A stretch of 64,000 nucleotides of DNA from contig CALAJN010000005.1 of NCBI GenBank assembly GCA_937922675.1, positions 124,001 to 188,000 on the forward strand, given 5' to 3'. How positions within the stretch are numbered: the first letter of the stretch is position 1; each line of letters starts with the position of its first letter. Shown here in pieces: positions 1 through 8,874 of this stretch. The notes below the pieces were generated by a model. The model worked only from the letters and a program-made list of their open reading frames with translations, had not been told where the DNA came from and searched no databases. Made by a program: the position numbers and the translations under genes. This DNA comes from an uncultured Granulosicoccaceae bacterium (GTDB lineage: Bacteria > Pseudomonadota > Gammaproteobacteria > Granulosicoccales > Granulosicoccaceae).

Positions 1-2233
1 CTTCCAGTACGGCGATCAACGCATACTCTATCGAGCCAGTGACATCCTCGGGATCCGTTGACAGATACACACCTTCAGTCAATCGGTCGCGCGCCTCATT
101 GCGATCCAGCAGTATTCGGGCGCAGGCTTGCATCAGCCGATCGTTAGGGGTGCGATAACGTCGCCCAAGCGGAAACACGATGCCACGCAACAGCAGACCA
201 ACAGGTGTTGACGGGAAGTTTCTGAGTATTTGATCCAGAGCCACCTGAGTCTCGAACAACGCGTGGCGTACCGACCACTCCATCAAGGGTTGATCTTCAG
301 CGGGTTCACCGGTGTCCTGGTAACGCTTGAGAACCGCTGAAGCCATATACATATGCATCAAGCCATCAGCAAAACGGCCCGACAACATCTCCCGGCGCTT
401 CAGGCCCCCACCGAGAAACAGCATCGCAAAATCTGCCAGAAAGGCATAGCTTGCGCTCATGCGGGCCAGGCGACGATAGTACTTTGAGTTGCTGACGCCC
501 TTGGGCGCTGAGGCGAACATTGCTTTGGTCAGGCCATGAAACAGTGCACGTGCCCCATTGCCAATCGCGTAGCCGATATGGCCCGTCAGTGCTTCATCAA
601 AAGCGTCTATAGCCTCTTGCTTGTTTGACAATGAGGCGGCCTCGATCTCTTGCATGAGATAGGGGTGGCAGCGAATGGCACCTTGCCCGAACACGATCAA
701 GCTGCGGGTCAGGATGTTTGCCCCTTCGACAGTAATGCCGACAGGTACCGCCTGGTAGGGTCTTCCCAGGAAGTTGCTGGGCCCCATGCAGATTCCCTTG
801 CCACCGATGATATCCATGCCATCGTTGATCACCGTCCGCATGCTCTCGGTGTTGTAGTACTTCAGGATGGCAGACACGACCGATGGCTTCTCGCCCTGAT
901 CCAGGCCAGAACAGGTCAAGCGACGACCGGCGTCCATGGTGTACGTCAGCCCGGCGATGCGTCCGAGGCGCTCCTCGATCCCCTCGAACTTGCCAATCGG
1001 CATGTTGAACTGGGTCCGTACGCGAGCGTAAGCGCCGACAAAGCGTGATGCAGCCTTGCCCGAGGCCACACCATTGGACGGCAAGGAAATACCTCGCCCG
1101 ACCGACAGCGACTCCATCAGCATGCGCCACCCCTGCCCGACCATTGGCTGACCACCAATGATCCATTCCATCGGGATGAACACGCCATCGCCTGAATTGG
1201 GGCCATTCATGAAGGCACCGTTGAGCGGAAAGTGGCGCCGACCAATATTGACTCCCGGTGTGCTGGAGGGAATCAGTGCGCAAGTGATACCCAGCTCTTC
1301 CGTGTTGCCGAGAAGACCGTCAGGGTCATAGGCCTTGAAGGCAAGACCCAACAGGGTGGCAACGGGACCGAGTGTGATGTAGCGCTTTTCCCAGGTCACG
1401 CGAAGTCCAAGAACCTCCTGACCGTTGTGCTCACCCTTGCAAACTATGCCGTAGTCCGGCATGGCGCCGGCGTCAGAGCCGGCCGATGGGCCGGTCAATG
1501 CGAAACACGGGATCTCGCGACCGTCAGCAAGACGCGGCAGGTAGTAGCTCTTTTGCTCTTCGGTGCCGTAGTGCAACAGCAACTCGGCAGGGCCAAGGGA
1601 GTTGGGCACCATGACCGTGACCGCGCCAGAGACTGAGCGTGTGGCGAGTTTGGTGACCACCTCGGAGTGTCCCATCGCGGAAAACCCGAGACCGCCGAAC
1701 TCCTCGGGAATGACCATGCCAAGAAATCGCTCGTCCTTGATGTAGCGCCATACGGGCTCGGGCAGGTCATTCAGCTCGTAGGTAATCTCCCAATCATCCA
1801 TCATCGAGCACAAGGTCTCCACCGGACCATCGAGAAAGGCCTGTTCCTTTTCGCTCAGGCTTGCCTCGGGTACCGTTGCCAGACGCTGCCAGTCGGGCTC
1901 GCCACGAAACAGCTCAGCCTCCCACCAGACCGTGCCTGCCTCTATGGCGACGCGCTCGGTATCAGACATGGGAGGCAGCACAGCACGCACGTACTTGAGC
2001 AATGGCAGGCTGACAAAGCGATGACGCAGCGAGCGGGTGTTGAACAGGACTGCCGCGCCTATGGCCAGCAGGGTCAGGATCACGCCTGTAGCGCCGCCCA
2101 AAAAGCCAAGGCTCCACGCGACCACACCGACAACAGCAGCACCGACCGAGAACACCAGCAGGCCTGGTCGCGCCTTGGCAAGCAAAACGAGTGTGGCGGC
2201 GGCAACCACGATCCAGAAAAGCACAGCTGTCAT
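1..2233 (-). CDS. fadE: Acyl-CoA dehydrogenase FadE, C-terminus cut off by the window edge
   Basis: Carries out the first dehydrogenation step of fatty acid beta-oxidation, using FAD. The start ATG at 2233 follows an AAGGAG ribosome site. The reading frame stays open to the window edge, giving 744 codons of a family that usually has about 815. Residues 1-70 hold two hydrophobic segments, as in the membrane-associated FadE group. The stretch MVIPEEFGGLG, the region with LTGPSAGSDAG and the region with ITVEGANILTRSLIVFGQG are typical acyl-CoA dehydrogenase blocks. The C-terminal DUF1974-type helical region runs off the edge. The next gene upstream is an ABC exporter 68 bases away on the same strand, with no evident functional link. 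Function is confident; the missing end is an edge effect, not a truncation seen in the sequence. Confidence 0.93.
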   Translation of the reverse strand, partial: MTAVLFWIVVAAATLVLLAKARPGLLVFSVGAAVVGVVAWSLGFLGGATGVILTLLAIGAAVLFNTRSLRHRFVSLPLLKYVRAVLPPMSDTERVAIEAGTVWWEAELFRGEPDWQRLATVPEASLSEKEQAFLDGPVETLCSMMDDWEITYELNDLPEPVWRYIKDERFLGMVIPEEFGGLGFSAMGHSEVVTKLATRSVSGAVTVMVPNSLGPAELLLHYGTEEQKSYYLPRLADGREIPCFALTGPSAGSDAGAMPDYGIVCKGEHNGQEVLGLRVTWEKRYITLGPVATLLGLAFKAYDPDGLLGNTEELGITCALIPSSTPGVNIGRRHFPLNGAFMNGPNSGDGVFIPMEWIIGGQPMVGQGWRMLMESLSVGRGISLPSNGVASGKAASRFVGAYARVRTQFNMPIGKFEGIEERLGRIAGLTYTMDAGRRLTCSGLDQGEKPSVVSAILKYYNTESMRTVINDGMDIIGGKGICMGPSNFLGRPYQAVPVGITVEGANILTRSLIVFGQGAIRCHPYLMQEIEAASLSNKQEAIDAFDEALTGHIGYAIGNGARALFHGLTKAMFASAPKGVSNSKYYRRLARMSASYAFLADFAMLFLGGGLKRREMLSGRFADGLMHMYMASAVLKRYQDTGEPAEDQPLMEWSVRHALFETQVALDQILRNFPSTPVGLLLRGIVFPLGRRYRTPNDRLMQACARILLDRNEARDRLTEGVYLSTDPEDVTGSIEYALIAVLE

Positions 2234-2301
2234 GAAAAACTCCTTGGGTTACCTGGCAGGTATCGGCTGAACTGACCACAGCGTGAGCTCAAGTGTAGCG
2301 T

Positions 2302-4131
2302 TCATGGGCAGTTGTCGGAACCCGTTACATGGTGATCACCCTCGCCCTGCTGCAACTGCCAGAGCGTGGCGTACAGCCCCTCCTCAGCCAGCAGGCTCTC
2401 GTGTGTGCCACGCTCGACAATACGCCCGGCATCCAGCACGAGGATCTGATCTGCATCAACGACCGTGGAGAGCCTGTGAGCGATGACGAGCGAGGTAGCA
2501 CGCCGCGCAGCGGCATCGAGGCTGACCAGAATCTGTTGCTCGGTCTGGGTATCCAGGCTCGATGTGGCCTCGTCAAACACGATGATAGGTGGGTCCTTGA
2601 GTATCACGCGAGCAATTGCCATCCGTTGTTTCTCACCGCCTGAGAGTTTGAGACCGCGTTCACCAACGATGGTTTCGTAACCCTGTGGTAGCTGCTCGAT
2701 GAATGCATTCAGATTGGCTTGACGAGTGGCTGCCTCGATACGCTCCTGTGGCAAGTCCACATCGGCGTAGGCAAGGTTGTAACGGATCGACTCATTAAAC
2801 ATGACCGTGTCCTGTGGCACCACACCAAGAGCGCGGCGCAGGCTGTCCTGGCGAACACTTCTGACATCGTGCCCATCAATACGGATGGCCCCTGAATCCA
2901 CATCATAAAACCGAAACAGCAAGCGCGACAGGGTTGATTTTCCGGAACCTGACGGACCAACGACTGCCACCTTCTGGCCCGGCTGCACCTCAAAGCTCAC
3001 TCCCTTGAGTATGGGGCGTTCTTCAAGGTAGGCGAAATGCACATCGTCAAACTCGATGCGCGCATCGCTTACGTGTAGCTCGGTCGCAGCCTCACTGTCG
3101 CGTATCTCAGGTTCGCGCTCCAGCAGACGGAGCACCAGATCCATGTCAGCCAATGCATATTGAAGCCCACGGTAGACAACACCGAGAAAGTTGAGCGGAA
3201 CGAACAATTGCAACATCAAGGCGTTGATGAGCACGATGTCACCGATACTGATCGTGCCAGCAGATACGTCCCGTGCTGCCAACATCAGAATCAGAGTAAC
3301 GCCGACCGCAACGATTGCTGATTGCACAAAATTAAGCGTGCTCATCGTGATCTGACTCTTGACACCTGCATCAGCCCAGTCACTCATGTGCTGATCGTAT
3401 GACTCGACTTCCAGGGATTCATTGTTGAAGTACTTGACCGTTTCGTAGTTGAGAAGACTGTCTACGGCCCGCCCATTGGCCAGCGAGTCGAGGCGATTCA
3501 TCTCATGGCGGAACTGCATCCTCCAACCGGAGAATTTCAAGGTAAACGCGATGTACAACCCCACCGTAACCACGACCACCAGCGTGTAATGCCAGCCATA
3601 GCCGGACAACAGGATGCCAGCGACCAGAAGAAACTCGGCAGCGGTCGGAAAGATGTTGAACACCAGAAGGTTGGATATGGTTGAAAGACTGTTTGTGCCT
3701 CGCGACAAGTCCTTGGAAATACTGCCGGTGCGACGCTCCAGGTGAAAGCCCAACGACAGGCGATGCAAGTGCGTCAATACACGCGTCGACAGCTGATGCA
3801 TGGCGCGGTAGCGAACGCGCGAGAACACCGAGTCTCTGAGTTCATTGAATAGTGAGCTCGCTATTCGCAGCCCGCCATAGGCTGCGACAAATCCCAATGC
3901 GATGACCAGTAGCTCTTCACTACCGATACCGTCCGGCCCCGGCGCTACATCCAGGGTATCGACGATGCGTTTGAGCACCAGTGGAACTGCCACAACGGCA
4001 AGCTTGGCAACCATCAGACACGCTAGTGCAACCAGCACTCTTCCGCGGTATTCCCACAGATAGGTTGACAGTTTTTTCAGGTTTTCAAAATCACGCCTGT
4101 TGCTGTGAGGCGCTTCAACACGACCGTGCAT
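2302..4131 (-). CDS. Atm1/HMT1-type ABC exporter, fused membrane and ATPase domains
   Basis: A 609-residue half-transporter expected to work as an inner-membrane homodimer. Residues 25-330 form the six-helix ABC transmembrane domain. The ATPase domain follows, with Walker A GPSGSGKST at 392-400, Q-loop VVPQDT, signature LSGGEKQR, Walker B IIVFDEAT and H-loop AHRLST. The segment LNYETVKYFNNES near 227-239 is very close to the conserved one of the Atm1/ABCB7 group, which exports glutathione-linked sulfur or metal-thiol compounds. That substrate is inferred from family resemblance only. The ATG at 4131 lies 11 bases after the dusA stop, so the two genes are probably cotranscribed; no clear ribosome site is visible. 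Confidence 0.88.
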   Translation of the reverse strand: MHGRVEAPHSNRRDFENLKKLSTYLWEYRGRVLVALACLMVAKLAVVAVPLVLKRIVDTLDVAPGPDGIGSEELLVIALGFVAAYGGLRIASSLFNELRDSVFSRVRYRAMHQLSTRVLTHLHRLSLGFHLERRTGSISKDLSRGTNSLSTISNLLVFNIFPTAAEFLLVAGILLSGYGWHYTLVVVVTVGLYIAFTLKFSGWRMQFRHEMNRLDSLANGRAVDSLLNYETVKYFNNESLEVESYDQHMSDWADAGVKSQITMSTLNFVQSAIVAVGVTLILMLAARDVSAGTISIGDIVLINALMLQLFVPLNFLGVVYRGLQYALADMDLVLRLLEREPEIRDSEAATELHVSDARIEFDDVHFAYLEERPILKGVSFEVQPGQKVAVVGPSGSGKSTLSRLLFRFYDVDSGAIRIDGHDVRSVRQDSLRRALGVVPQDTVMFNESIRYNLAYADVDLPQERIEAATRQANLNAFIEQLPQGYETIVGERGLKLSGGEKQRMAIARVILKDPPIIVFDEATSSLDTQTEQQILVSLDAAARRATSLVIAHRLSTVVDADQILVLDAGRIVERGTHESLLAEEGLYATLWQLQQGEGDHHVTGSDNCP

Positions 4132-4142
4132 TCAGTGGGGTT

Positions 4143-5174
4143 TCAGGTAGTTGTGTGCGAGTGGTGCTGTAGGTGGCGTGATTCAACGGGTTCAAGAGCA
4201 TGCTCAACCAAGGCACGTACATCTGTAGCTGTCGCAGCGCCTTCTGACAAACGGCGTCGCCACAAGCGTGCACCGGGTACCTCTTGAAACAAGGCAATGA
4301 CATGGCGCGTCAGAGTGCTCGCGCGCATGCCGCGATCAAGCCATGATTGCATATAGCCTGCGTAGTCACGCGCTACAGCTGCCAGGTCCTCGATCGTCAC
4401 AACCGGCTCATTGCCATTGGGTAGATCCGAATAGTGAATGGCGTCCACCTGTCCCATGCAGGCCGGTGTGTAGTAAGCAGCTCTACCGAGCATGATCCCG
4501 TCAAGGCCTGGTAGATGCTCGTGAGCGGATTCAGGGCCTGCCAGGCCCCCGTTCAGAGTGATATGCAAAGACGGATAGCGCGACTTCAATCTCCTGACAA
4601 ACTCATAACGCAATGGTGGCACCGTTCTGTTCTCCCTGGGGCTCAGGCCATCAAGCCAGGCTTTACGCGCATGTACGACAAAATAGGTACAGCCTTGCTC
4701 TGCAACGATGTCAACAAAGCGCTCAAGGCTGTCATAGCTGTCATCGCGGTCTATACCGAGGCGGCATTTGACGGTCACAGGAACGTGTACGGATGACCGC
4801 ATGCGTGCCACCACCTGCCCTACCAGCTCAGCCTCAGCCATCAGGCAGGCGCCAAAGCGACCGGCTTGTACGCGATCGCTGGGGCAGCCGCAATTGATGT
4901 TGATTTCCCCGTAGCCCATGGACTCCCCGATGGCAGCGGCTTCGGCCATCTCACCCGGGTCCGAGCCTCCAAGCTGCAAGACCACTGGCCCATCATCACT
5001 ATGTCCGAGCAAACGCTCACGATCCCCGTGCACAACGGCAGCACTCGTGACCATCTCGGTCCACAGCAAGCTGTGCCGTGTCAGCCGGCGCATCAGCCAC
5101 CGAAAGTGGCGATCAGTGAGCTCCATCATCGGGGCCACCTGCACGCGTCTATGCCTGTCGTCAAACACCGTCAT
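4143..5174 (-). CDS. dusA: tRNA-dihydrouridine(20/20a) synthase DusA
   Basis: FMN enzyme that reduces uridine to dihydrouridine in the D-loop of tRNAs. At 343 residues it has the usual family length. The N-terminal barrel strand VAPMMELTDRH (residues 13-23) is diagnostic. The catalytic cysteine is C97 in the block NINCGCPSDRVQ, and the phosphate/tRNA-binding block VHARKAWLDGLSP follows. The presence of KAWL and SDRVQAG favours DusA over DusB or DusC. It sits between a PhyH-like oxygenase gene (11 bases upstream) and the ABC exporter (11 bases downstream), all on the minus strand, so the three may form one transcript without an obvious shared task. Confidence 0.95.
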   Translation of the reverse strand: MTVFDDRHRRVQVAPMMELTDRHFRWLMRRLTRHSLLWTEMVTSAAVVHGDRERLLGHSDDGPVVLQLGGSDPGEMAEAAAIGESMGYGEININCGCPSDRVQAGRFGACLMAEAELVGQVVARMRSSVHVPVTVKCRLGIDRDDSYDSLERFVDIVAEQGCTYFVVHARKAWLDGLSPRENRTVPPLRYEFVRRLKSRYPSLHITLNGGLAGPESAHEHLPGLDGIMLGRAAYYTPACMGQVDAIHYSDLPNGNEPVVTIEDLAAVARDYAGYMQSWLDRGMRASTLTRHVIALFQEVPGARLWRRRLSEGAATATDVRALVEHALEPVESRHLQHHSHTTT

Positions 5175-5185
5175 GGTCTCGCCAG

Positions 5186-6361
5186 CTAGCAGGAACGCTT
5201 CAATGCGTGTTGAGCACTCAATGCCCGGTCAAGTTGCTCGGGTGTCCACTGTTGTTCAAGGCCTTCACGCAGCAAGTCCTGCTGACTGGCCGGCGGCAGG
5301 TGTCCACGCGGCGGCTCCAGCTCCAGGTTCGCTGGAAACGCGTAACCATCGGCACTAGCAGCAATGATGCGCTCGAGCGCTGCGACATCCACTGTCTGTG
5401 TCTGTACTCGCTCAAGCAGACTCGGGTAGATATGCCTCACTATACGCAGGGAGTCCACCACTTCCATTGTGCGGCCCCACGCGGCACTAATCTGCAGAAG
5501 ATTAGCCAAACGCTGAACGTCGGCGGTGTGATTGGCGCCAGCAGCGTGCAAAAGCGCTGGATTGAAAAACAAGGCATCCCCCTTGAACAACTCGATCTGA
5601 ACACGGTGGGCGTCAAAAACGGCATCCACATCACTGCGGCCTTTGACAAGATACCCAGGTGGCCAAAGCTGCGAGAAGGGAAACAACTGGGTCGGCCCGC
5701 TGGCAACTGGCATGTCGACATGGGCAACCGCGCCCTGAAGCGTCAGTGCCGCAGAAAGACGATGCGATTGGACAGGAAACCGCGCCAACAGCGTGGCCGG
5801 TTGAAAGCCCATGTGATAGTCACGGTGTGGCTCCTGTGCCTCGCCTCCAGGACGTACCAGATTCAGCTGTGTCGTCACCCGGTAGAGTGGTCCAAGCCAG
5901 GCAAGACTTGCCAACGCCAGCGTTGGGTTGGCGTTGTAATCAATGAACACTTCCGGTGCGCGTACCGCGAGCTTCTCGTGAGCGTTCCAGACACGCGCAT
6001 TGGCGCCGGCCGTAGCAAAGTGATCTCCCGAGCCAGTGCCTGTTGATTGCTCGTCGTGCAGGATCTGTTCGAAGACAGCGTTGGCCCGGTCCAGAGTCGC
6101 TGAGTCCCATGCCCCGCGAATCACTATCGCACCCGCACCCTCGCAGAGCACGCGATGCCATTCTGCAGCCAATGCCGGAGAATCCGACCCTGAGTTCACG
6201 GCATCTCCTACCGCCTCGGAGGAGTAGACAGGGACGTTTGCCACAATGTCGGCTGCCAGGGGTACTGACTCTGCGGCAGTTGTGCGCTCGGCCAGTGCCG
6301 CCAGGCCAGGTAGATCAATCGCCTGCGGATCGAGCCAGACATCAGAGGTGTCAGAAGTCAT
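5186..6361 (-). CDS. Phytanoyl-CoA dioxygenase (PhyH) family Fe(II)/2-oxoglutarate oxygenase
   Basis: Predicted non-haem iron, 2-oxoglutarate-dependent oxygenase of 391 residues. The iron-binding triad is visible as the HxD in EPHRDYHMGF and a distal histidine in NPALLHAAGAN. A following arginine in DVQRLANLLQ is a candidate for binding the 2-oxoglutarate carboxylate. Substrate is unknown; PhyH relatives hydroxylate acyl-CoAs, ectoine, phosphonates and other small molecules. The frame extends 13 codons upstream to a TTG at 6400, but ATG 6361 (MTSDTSDVWLD) is the simpler start. Neither has a good ribosome site. No signal peptide, so cytoplasmic. Confidence 0.8.
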   Translation of the reverse strand: MTSDTSDVWLDPQAIDLPGLAALAERTTAAESVPLAADIVANVPVYSSEAVGDAVNSGSDSPALAAEWHRVLCEGAGAIVIRGAWDSATLDRANAVFEQILHDEQSTGTGSGDHFATAGANARVWNAHEKLAVRAPEVFIDYNANPTLALASLAWLGPLYRVTTQLNLVRPGGEAQEPHRDYHMGFQPATLLARFPVQSHRLSAALTLQGAVAHVDMPVASGPTQLFPFSQLWPPGYLVKGRSDVDAVFDAHRVQIELFKGDALFFNPALLHAAGANHTADVQRLANLLQISAAWGRTMEVVDSLRIVRHIYPSLLERVQTQTVDVAALERIIAASADGYAFPANLELEPPRGHLPPASQQDLLREGLEQQWTPEQLDRALSAQHALKRSC

Positions 6362-6502
6362 CAAATGGGGGAATCGAGAGTGTGTTCGCCGGTGGGTCAA
6401 CGACCTTGGCTCCCATCATCTCGCGTTCTGGCCCTGGCTGCCATCCTTTGTACTGTCGAATTGACCAGGGCAGCGCCCTTTCAATCACCCCACTGGTCAA
6501 CA

Positions 6503-6524
6503 AGACGCCCCTTTCGGGGCGCCT
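6503..6524 (-). terminator. Candidate hairpin terminator after the 6536-8251 lipoprotein gene
   Basis: CGCCCC at 6506-6511 pairs with GGGGCG at 6516-6521 around a four-base loop. On the minus strand the stem is followed by a moderately T-rich TCTTGTTGA. It lies just downstream of the lipoprotein stop. Weak by intrinsic-terminator standards because the T tract is broken. Confidence 0.4.
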
Positions 6525-6535
6525 CATCCACCGGA

Positions 6536-8251
6536 TCAGTAGTTCCAGTTGACCGCTTCAAAGAGCTGAGTTTCTGTCAGTCCTTCGGCCAGCTCACTAC
6601 CGGGAGTTGGTGTGACGTCAAACAATGTCGCCAGATCCAGCGCCTGACTGAACGTCTGTGACAGACCGTGGAAGAACATCAGCGCTCGCGTCTCACCGGC
6701 AGGGATGACCACATCGATTCGGGCCGTCAAACCCTGATCACCCCAACAATTGAAAACCGAGCTGCCGGTAAAAACCGAGTTGGACACCGGCGAGTCCGGT
6801 CCGAACAATACGGTCGTATTGGTCGGATCACCATACTCGGTGCTGTAGTCATCTGTGATGACCCACCGATCATCAGCGCCAAACTCAAGATCGCCGCTGC
6901 TCGATTGCACGATCTGGTTACCATTATCTGCGCCGAAGTTGGACGCCACATTTACAACGATGAAGATGTCGTCTGGAGTGTCATTGGTAAACGATGTGTA
7001 GTTTCTCAATACCGGTTGCGTGCTGATCGCGTGATACTCGGTGGCTATGGTCAGATCAGCCATCGGAACGCTGGAAAAGTTGGAGGTGGAATCATTGGCA
7101 GAACGCAACCATCCTCCGACTTGCTCGCCGTTGACCCACATCAGTGAAGCAAAATCAAACGCATCGTAACGATCGGGCAGGCTGGCATCAGTGATTCCGA
7201 CGCCGCTACCTGCACCGGCACCGTAGGAGCAACTGCCCGTGTTCCATGAGCCTGTGCTGGTTGATAGACCGTCACTGATATACCAGGACGAGTTGCCACC
7301 ACCGGTGAGAGTTGCGGTGTTGGCATCAACACCGGTGACCGGCTCATCAATCGGTGTGGTCAGCACCAGCGTCGCTGCACGACTGCGATAGCCTTCGTTG
7401 TCGACGGAATAGACATCGTACGTGTATTCAGTCTCTGGCAAGACGCTTCCGTCATAAAAGCTCAGCGCGTCCACAAGACTGGTCAATTGCTCATCATTGC
7501 GATAGATGTCATAGCCGATCACGACGCCGTCAGTATCAACGGCGCGAGTCCAGAACAGCTCCAGGTCATAGCCTGAGTATTCGATGCTGATCAACTCGGC
7601 AACCGGATCAGGGGCACCTGCGATCTCCACAAAATCCGGGTCGGTGCCAAGGGTAAGCTCGTCGAGGTTGCTGACACCATCCTCATCGTTGTCCCAGCGG
7701 TCACTATCGAATTCACTGGCCGCTATTGTGTAGGTCTCTGCCGCTTGCACAGAGGTTCTGAAACTTGTCTCAAACGTGGCAAGCGTCGTTGATCCGAAGT
7801 GGTCGTGGAATGACACATACAGCCGTTCCTCTGTGTCAAGCGGCAGCTGCGCGCTCGTGGTCCATGTCTCGTCGGCTACCCAGCTGGCCTGCAAGCTCGT
7901 GGTACCCCACAGCACATCGAGTTGAAGTTCATCTGATTGATACGCCGGAACGGTAATATCGAACCTGACCTCGGTTGACGAAAACTCCGGCGAGTCAACT
8001 GTGCCCGTACCCGTGTCTGGGTCCGCCCCTACGGTGCCGTCACCGCCAGTCGTTGGTACGGTGACAGGCACCGCGACGCCACCATCGTTCTGAACATCAG
8101 GCGAATCATCCCCACTGCCTGACTCACCGCAGGCGGCTAGTGCGCAGGTCAGCACAGGTAGTAGCAAACGTGAACCGACTCGACCGATTGGCATCAATCG
8201 CCACGCAGTTTGCGCTGACAGCGTCTGGCATTCTATGGACTTGTTGGACAC
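6536..8251 (-). CDS. Predicted lipoprotein with a fibronectin-III-like segment and a calcium-binding-type repeat, unknown function
   Basis: 571 residues. ATG 8251 has a strong ribosome site (AAGGAG, 7 bases away). The signal region is long, ending in a lipobox TCALAAC with the cysteine at residue 41; an internal methionine at 20 would give a more conventional signal but lacks that site. After a Gly/Asp/Thr-rich linker there is a beta-rich region. The stretch DNDEDGVSNLDELTLGTDPD (about residue 190) resembles a thrombospondin type-3 calcium-binding loop. Next comes a fibronectin-III-like domain (FWTRAVDTDGVVIGYDIYRND to about residue 300), then about 270 residues that I do not recognise, rich in Ser, Thr, Asp and Asn. 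Probably surface or periplasm-facing and calcium-dependent. No enzymatic motif seen. Confidence 0.8.
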   Translation of the reverse strand: MSNKSIECQTLSAQTAWRLMPIGRVGSRLLLPVLTCALAACGESGSGDDSPDVQNDGGVAVPVTVPTTGGDGTVGADPDTGTGTVDSPEFSSTEVRFDITVPAYQSDELQLDVLWGTTSLQASWVADETWTTSAQLPLDTEERLYVSFHDHFGSTTLATFETSFRTSVQAAETYTIAASEFDSDRWDNDEDGVSNLDELTLGTDPDFVEIAGAPDPVAELISIEYSGYDLELFWTRAVDTDGVVIGYDIYRNDEQLTSLVDALSFYDGSVLPETEYTYDVYSVDNEGYRSRAATLVLTTPIDEPVTGVDANTATLTGGGNSSWYISDGLSTSTGSWNTGSCSYGAGAGSGVGITDASLPDRYDAFDFASLMWVNGEQVGGWLRSANDSTSNFSSVPMADLTIATEYHAISTQPVLRNYTSFTNDTPDDIFIVVNVASNFGADNGNQIVQSSSGDLEFGADDRWVITDDYSTEYGDPTNTTVLFGPDSPVSNSVFTGSSVFNCWGDQGLTARIDVVIPAGETRALMFFHGLSQTFSQALDLATLFDVTPTPGSELAEGLTETQLFEAVNWNY

Positions 8252-8301
8252 ATCCCGTCTCCTTGAGCTTGTGACCCAAGTATTACCAACAAGTCATTTA
8301 T

Positions 8302-8330
8302 CAGGTAAGGAAATAGTGGCTTTTGGTCAA
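8302..8330 (-). promoter_or_regulatory. Candidate sigma70 promoter for the FN3-like lipoprotein gene
   Basis: On the minus strand TTGACC (8325-8330) and TACCTG (8302-8307) are separated by 17 bases, about 50 bases upstream of ATG 8251. The -35 is good, the -10 is poor. An alternative -10 (ATAAAT region, slightly further downstream) would give too long a spacer. Confidence 0.35.
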
Positions 8331-8393
8331 AGTACCGCAGTAGCCATTGAAACTAATAAACACCCTCACCAACGGCCTTTTCGATCCATTGCA

Positions 8394-8699
8394 TTATTCG
8401 GCTGGTAGAGAAGACGACGTTGCCGCACTCAGTACGCGTGGCTGAACTGCGAACAACAGGCTGTCCCCGAGGGCCGAACGCTGGCTGGTATCGACATCAC
8501 CCAACAGCGGCTTGGCTGCTCTGCGCGAACTGGACCGATCAGCCTTGATCGCAACGACTTGCTCCGGCTGTTCGAACACCGGGTGTTCAGCTGCCTCGGC
8601 CCCACGTCGATCACTGCACGCGACCTGGCTGGATACAAGGGCGACACACACCAGGATGCTTCGTAGCGACATAGGTTTGGCTCTCTGTGTACGAGCCAT
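8394..8699 (-). CDS. Small predicted lipoprotein, unknown function
   Basis: 101 residues from ATG 8699 (MARTQRAKP...), or 92 from ATG 8672. Both starts give a basic n-region, a hydrophobic stretch ILVCVALVS and a lipobox SQVAC. The mature part is short, with no domain that I recognise and probably disordered (Ser, Arg, Glu, Ala). It is divergent from selO, 175 bases apart, so the promoters of both should lie in 8700-8874. The signal peptide is the main argument that this is a real gene. Confidence 0.55.
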   Translation of the reverse strand: MARTQRAKPMSLRSILVCVALVSSQVACSDRRGAEAAEHPVFEQPEQVVAIKADRSSSRRAAKPLLGDVDTSQRSALGDSLLFAVQPRVLSAATSSSLPAE

Positions 8700-8874
8700 C
8701 GTGTGCGGCTCTTGTTCAGGCGATGATCTTGCGAGCCGGGCATTATGATCAGCGCTACTCGCGTTTTCCGGAACCTGTCGACACACCAGTCGTACAAACC
8801 GTGATCTGATCTCAATTTCAAAGTGAACCGGTCAGCGACGGCGTTGTCGGGCCTGATGACGTAGGCTTGAGTCC

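Noticed and set aside
5207-6046. 279-codon plus-strand frame opposite the PhyH-like gene
   Set aside because: No domain or ribosome site; the minus-strand frame carries the full oxygenase motif set.
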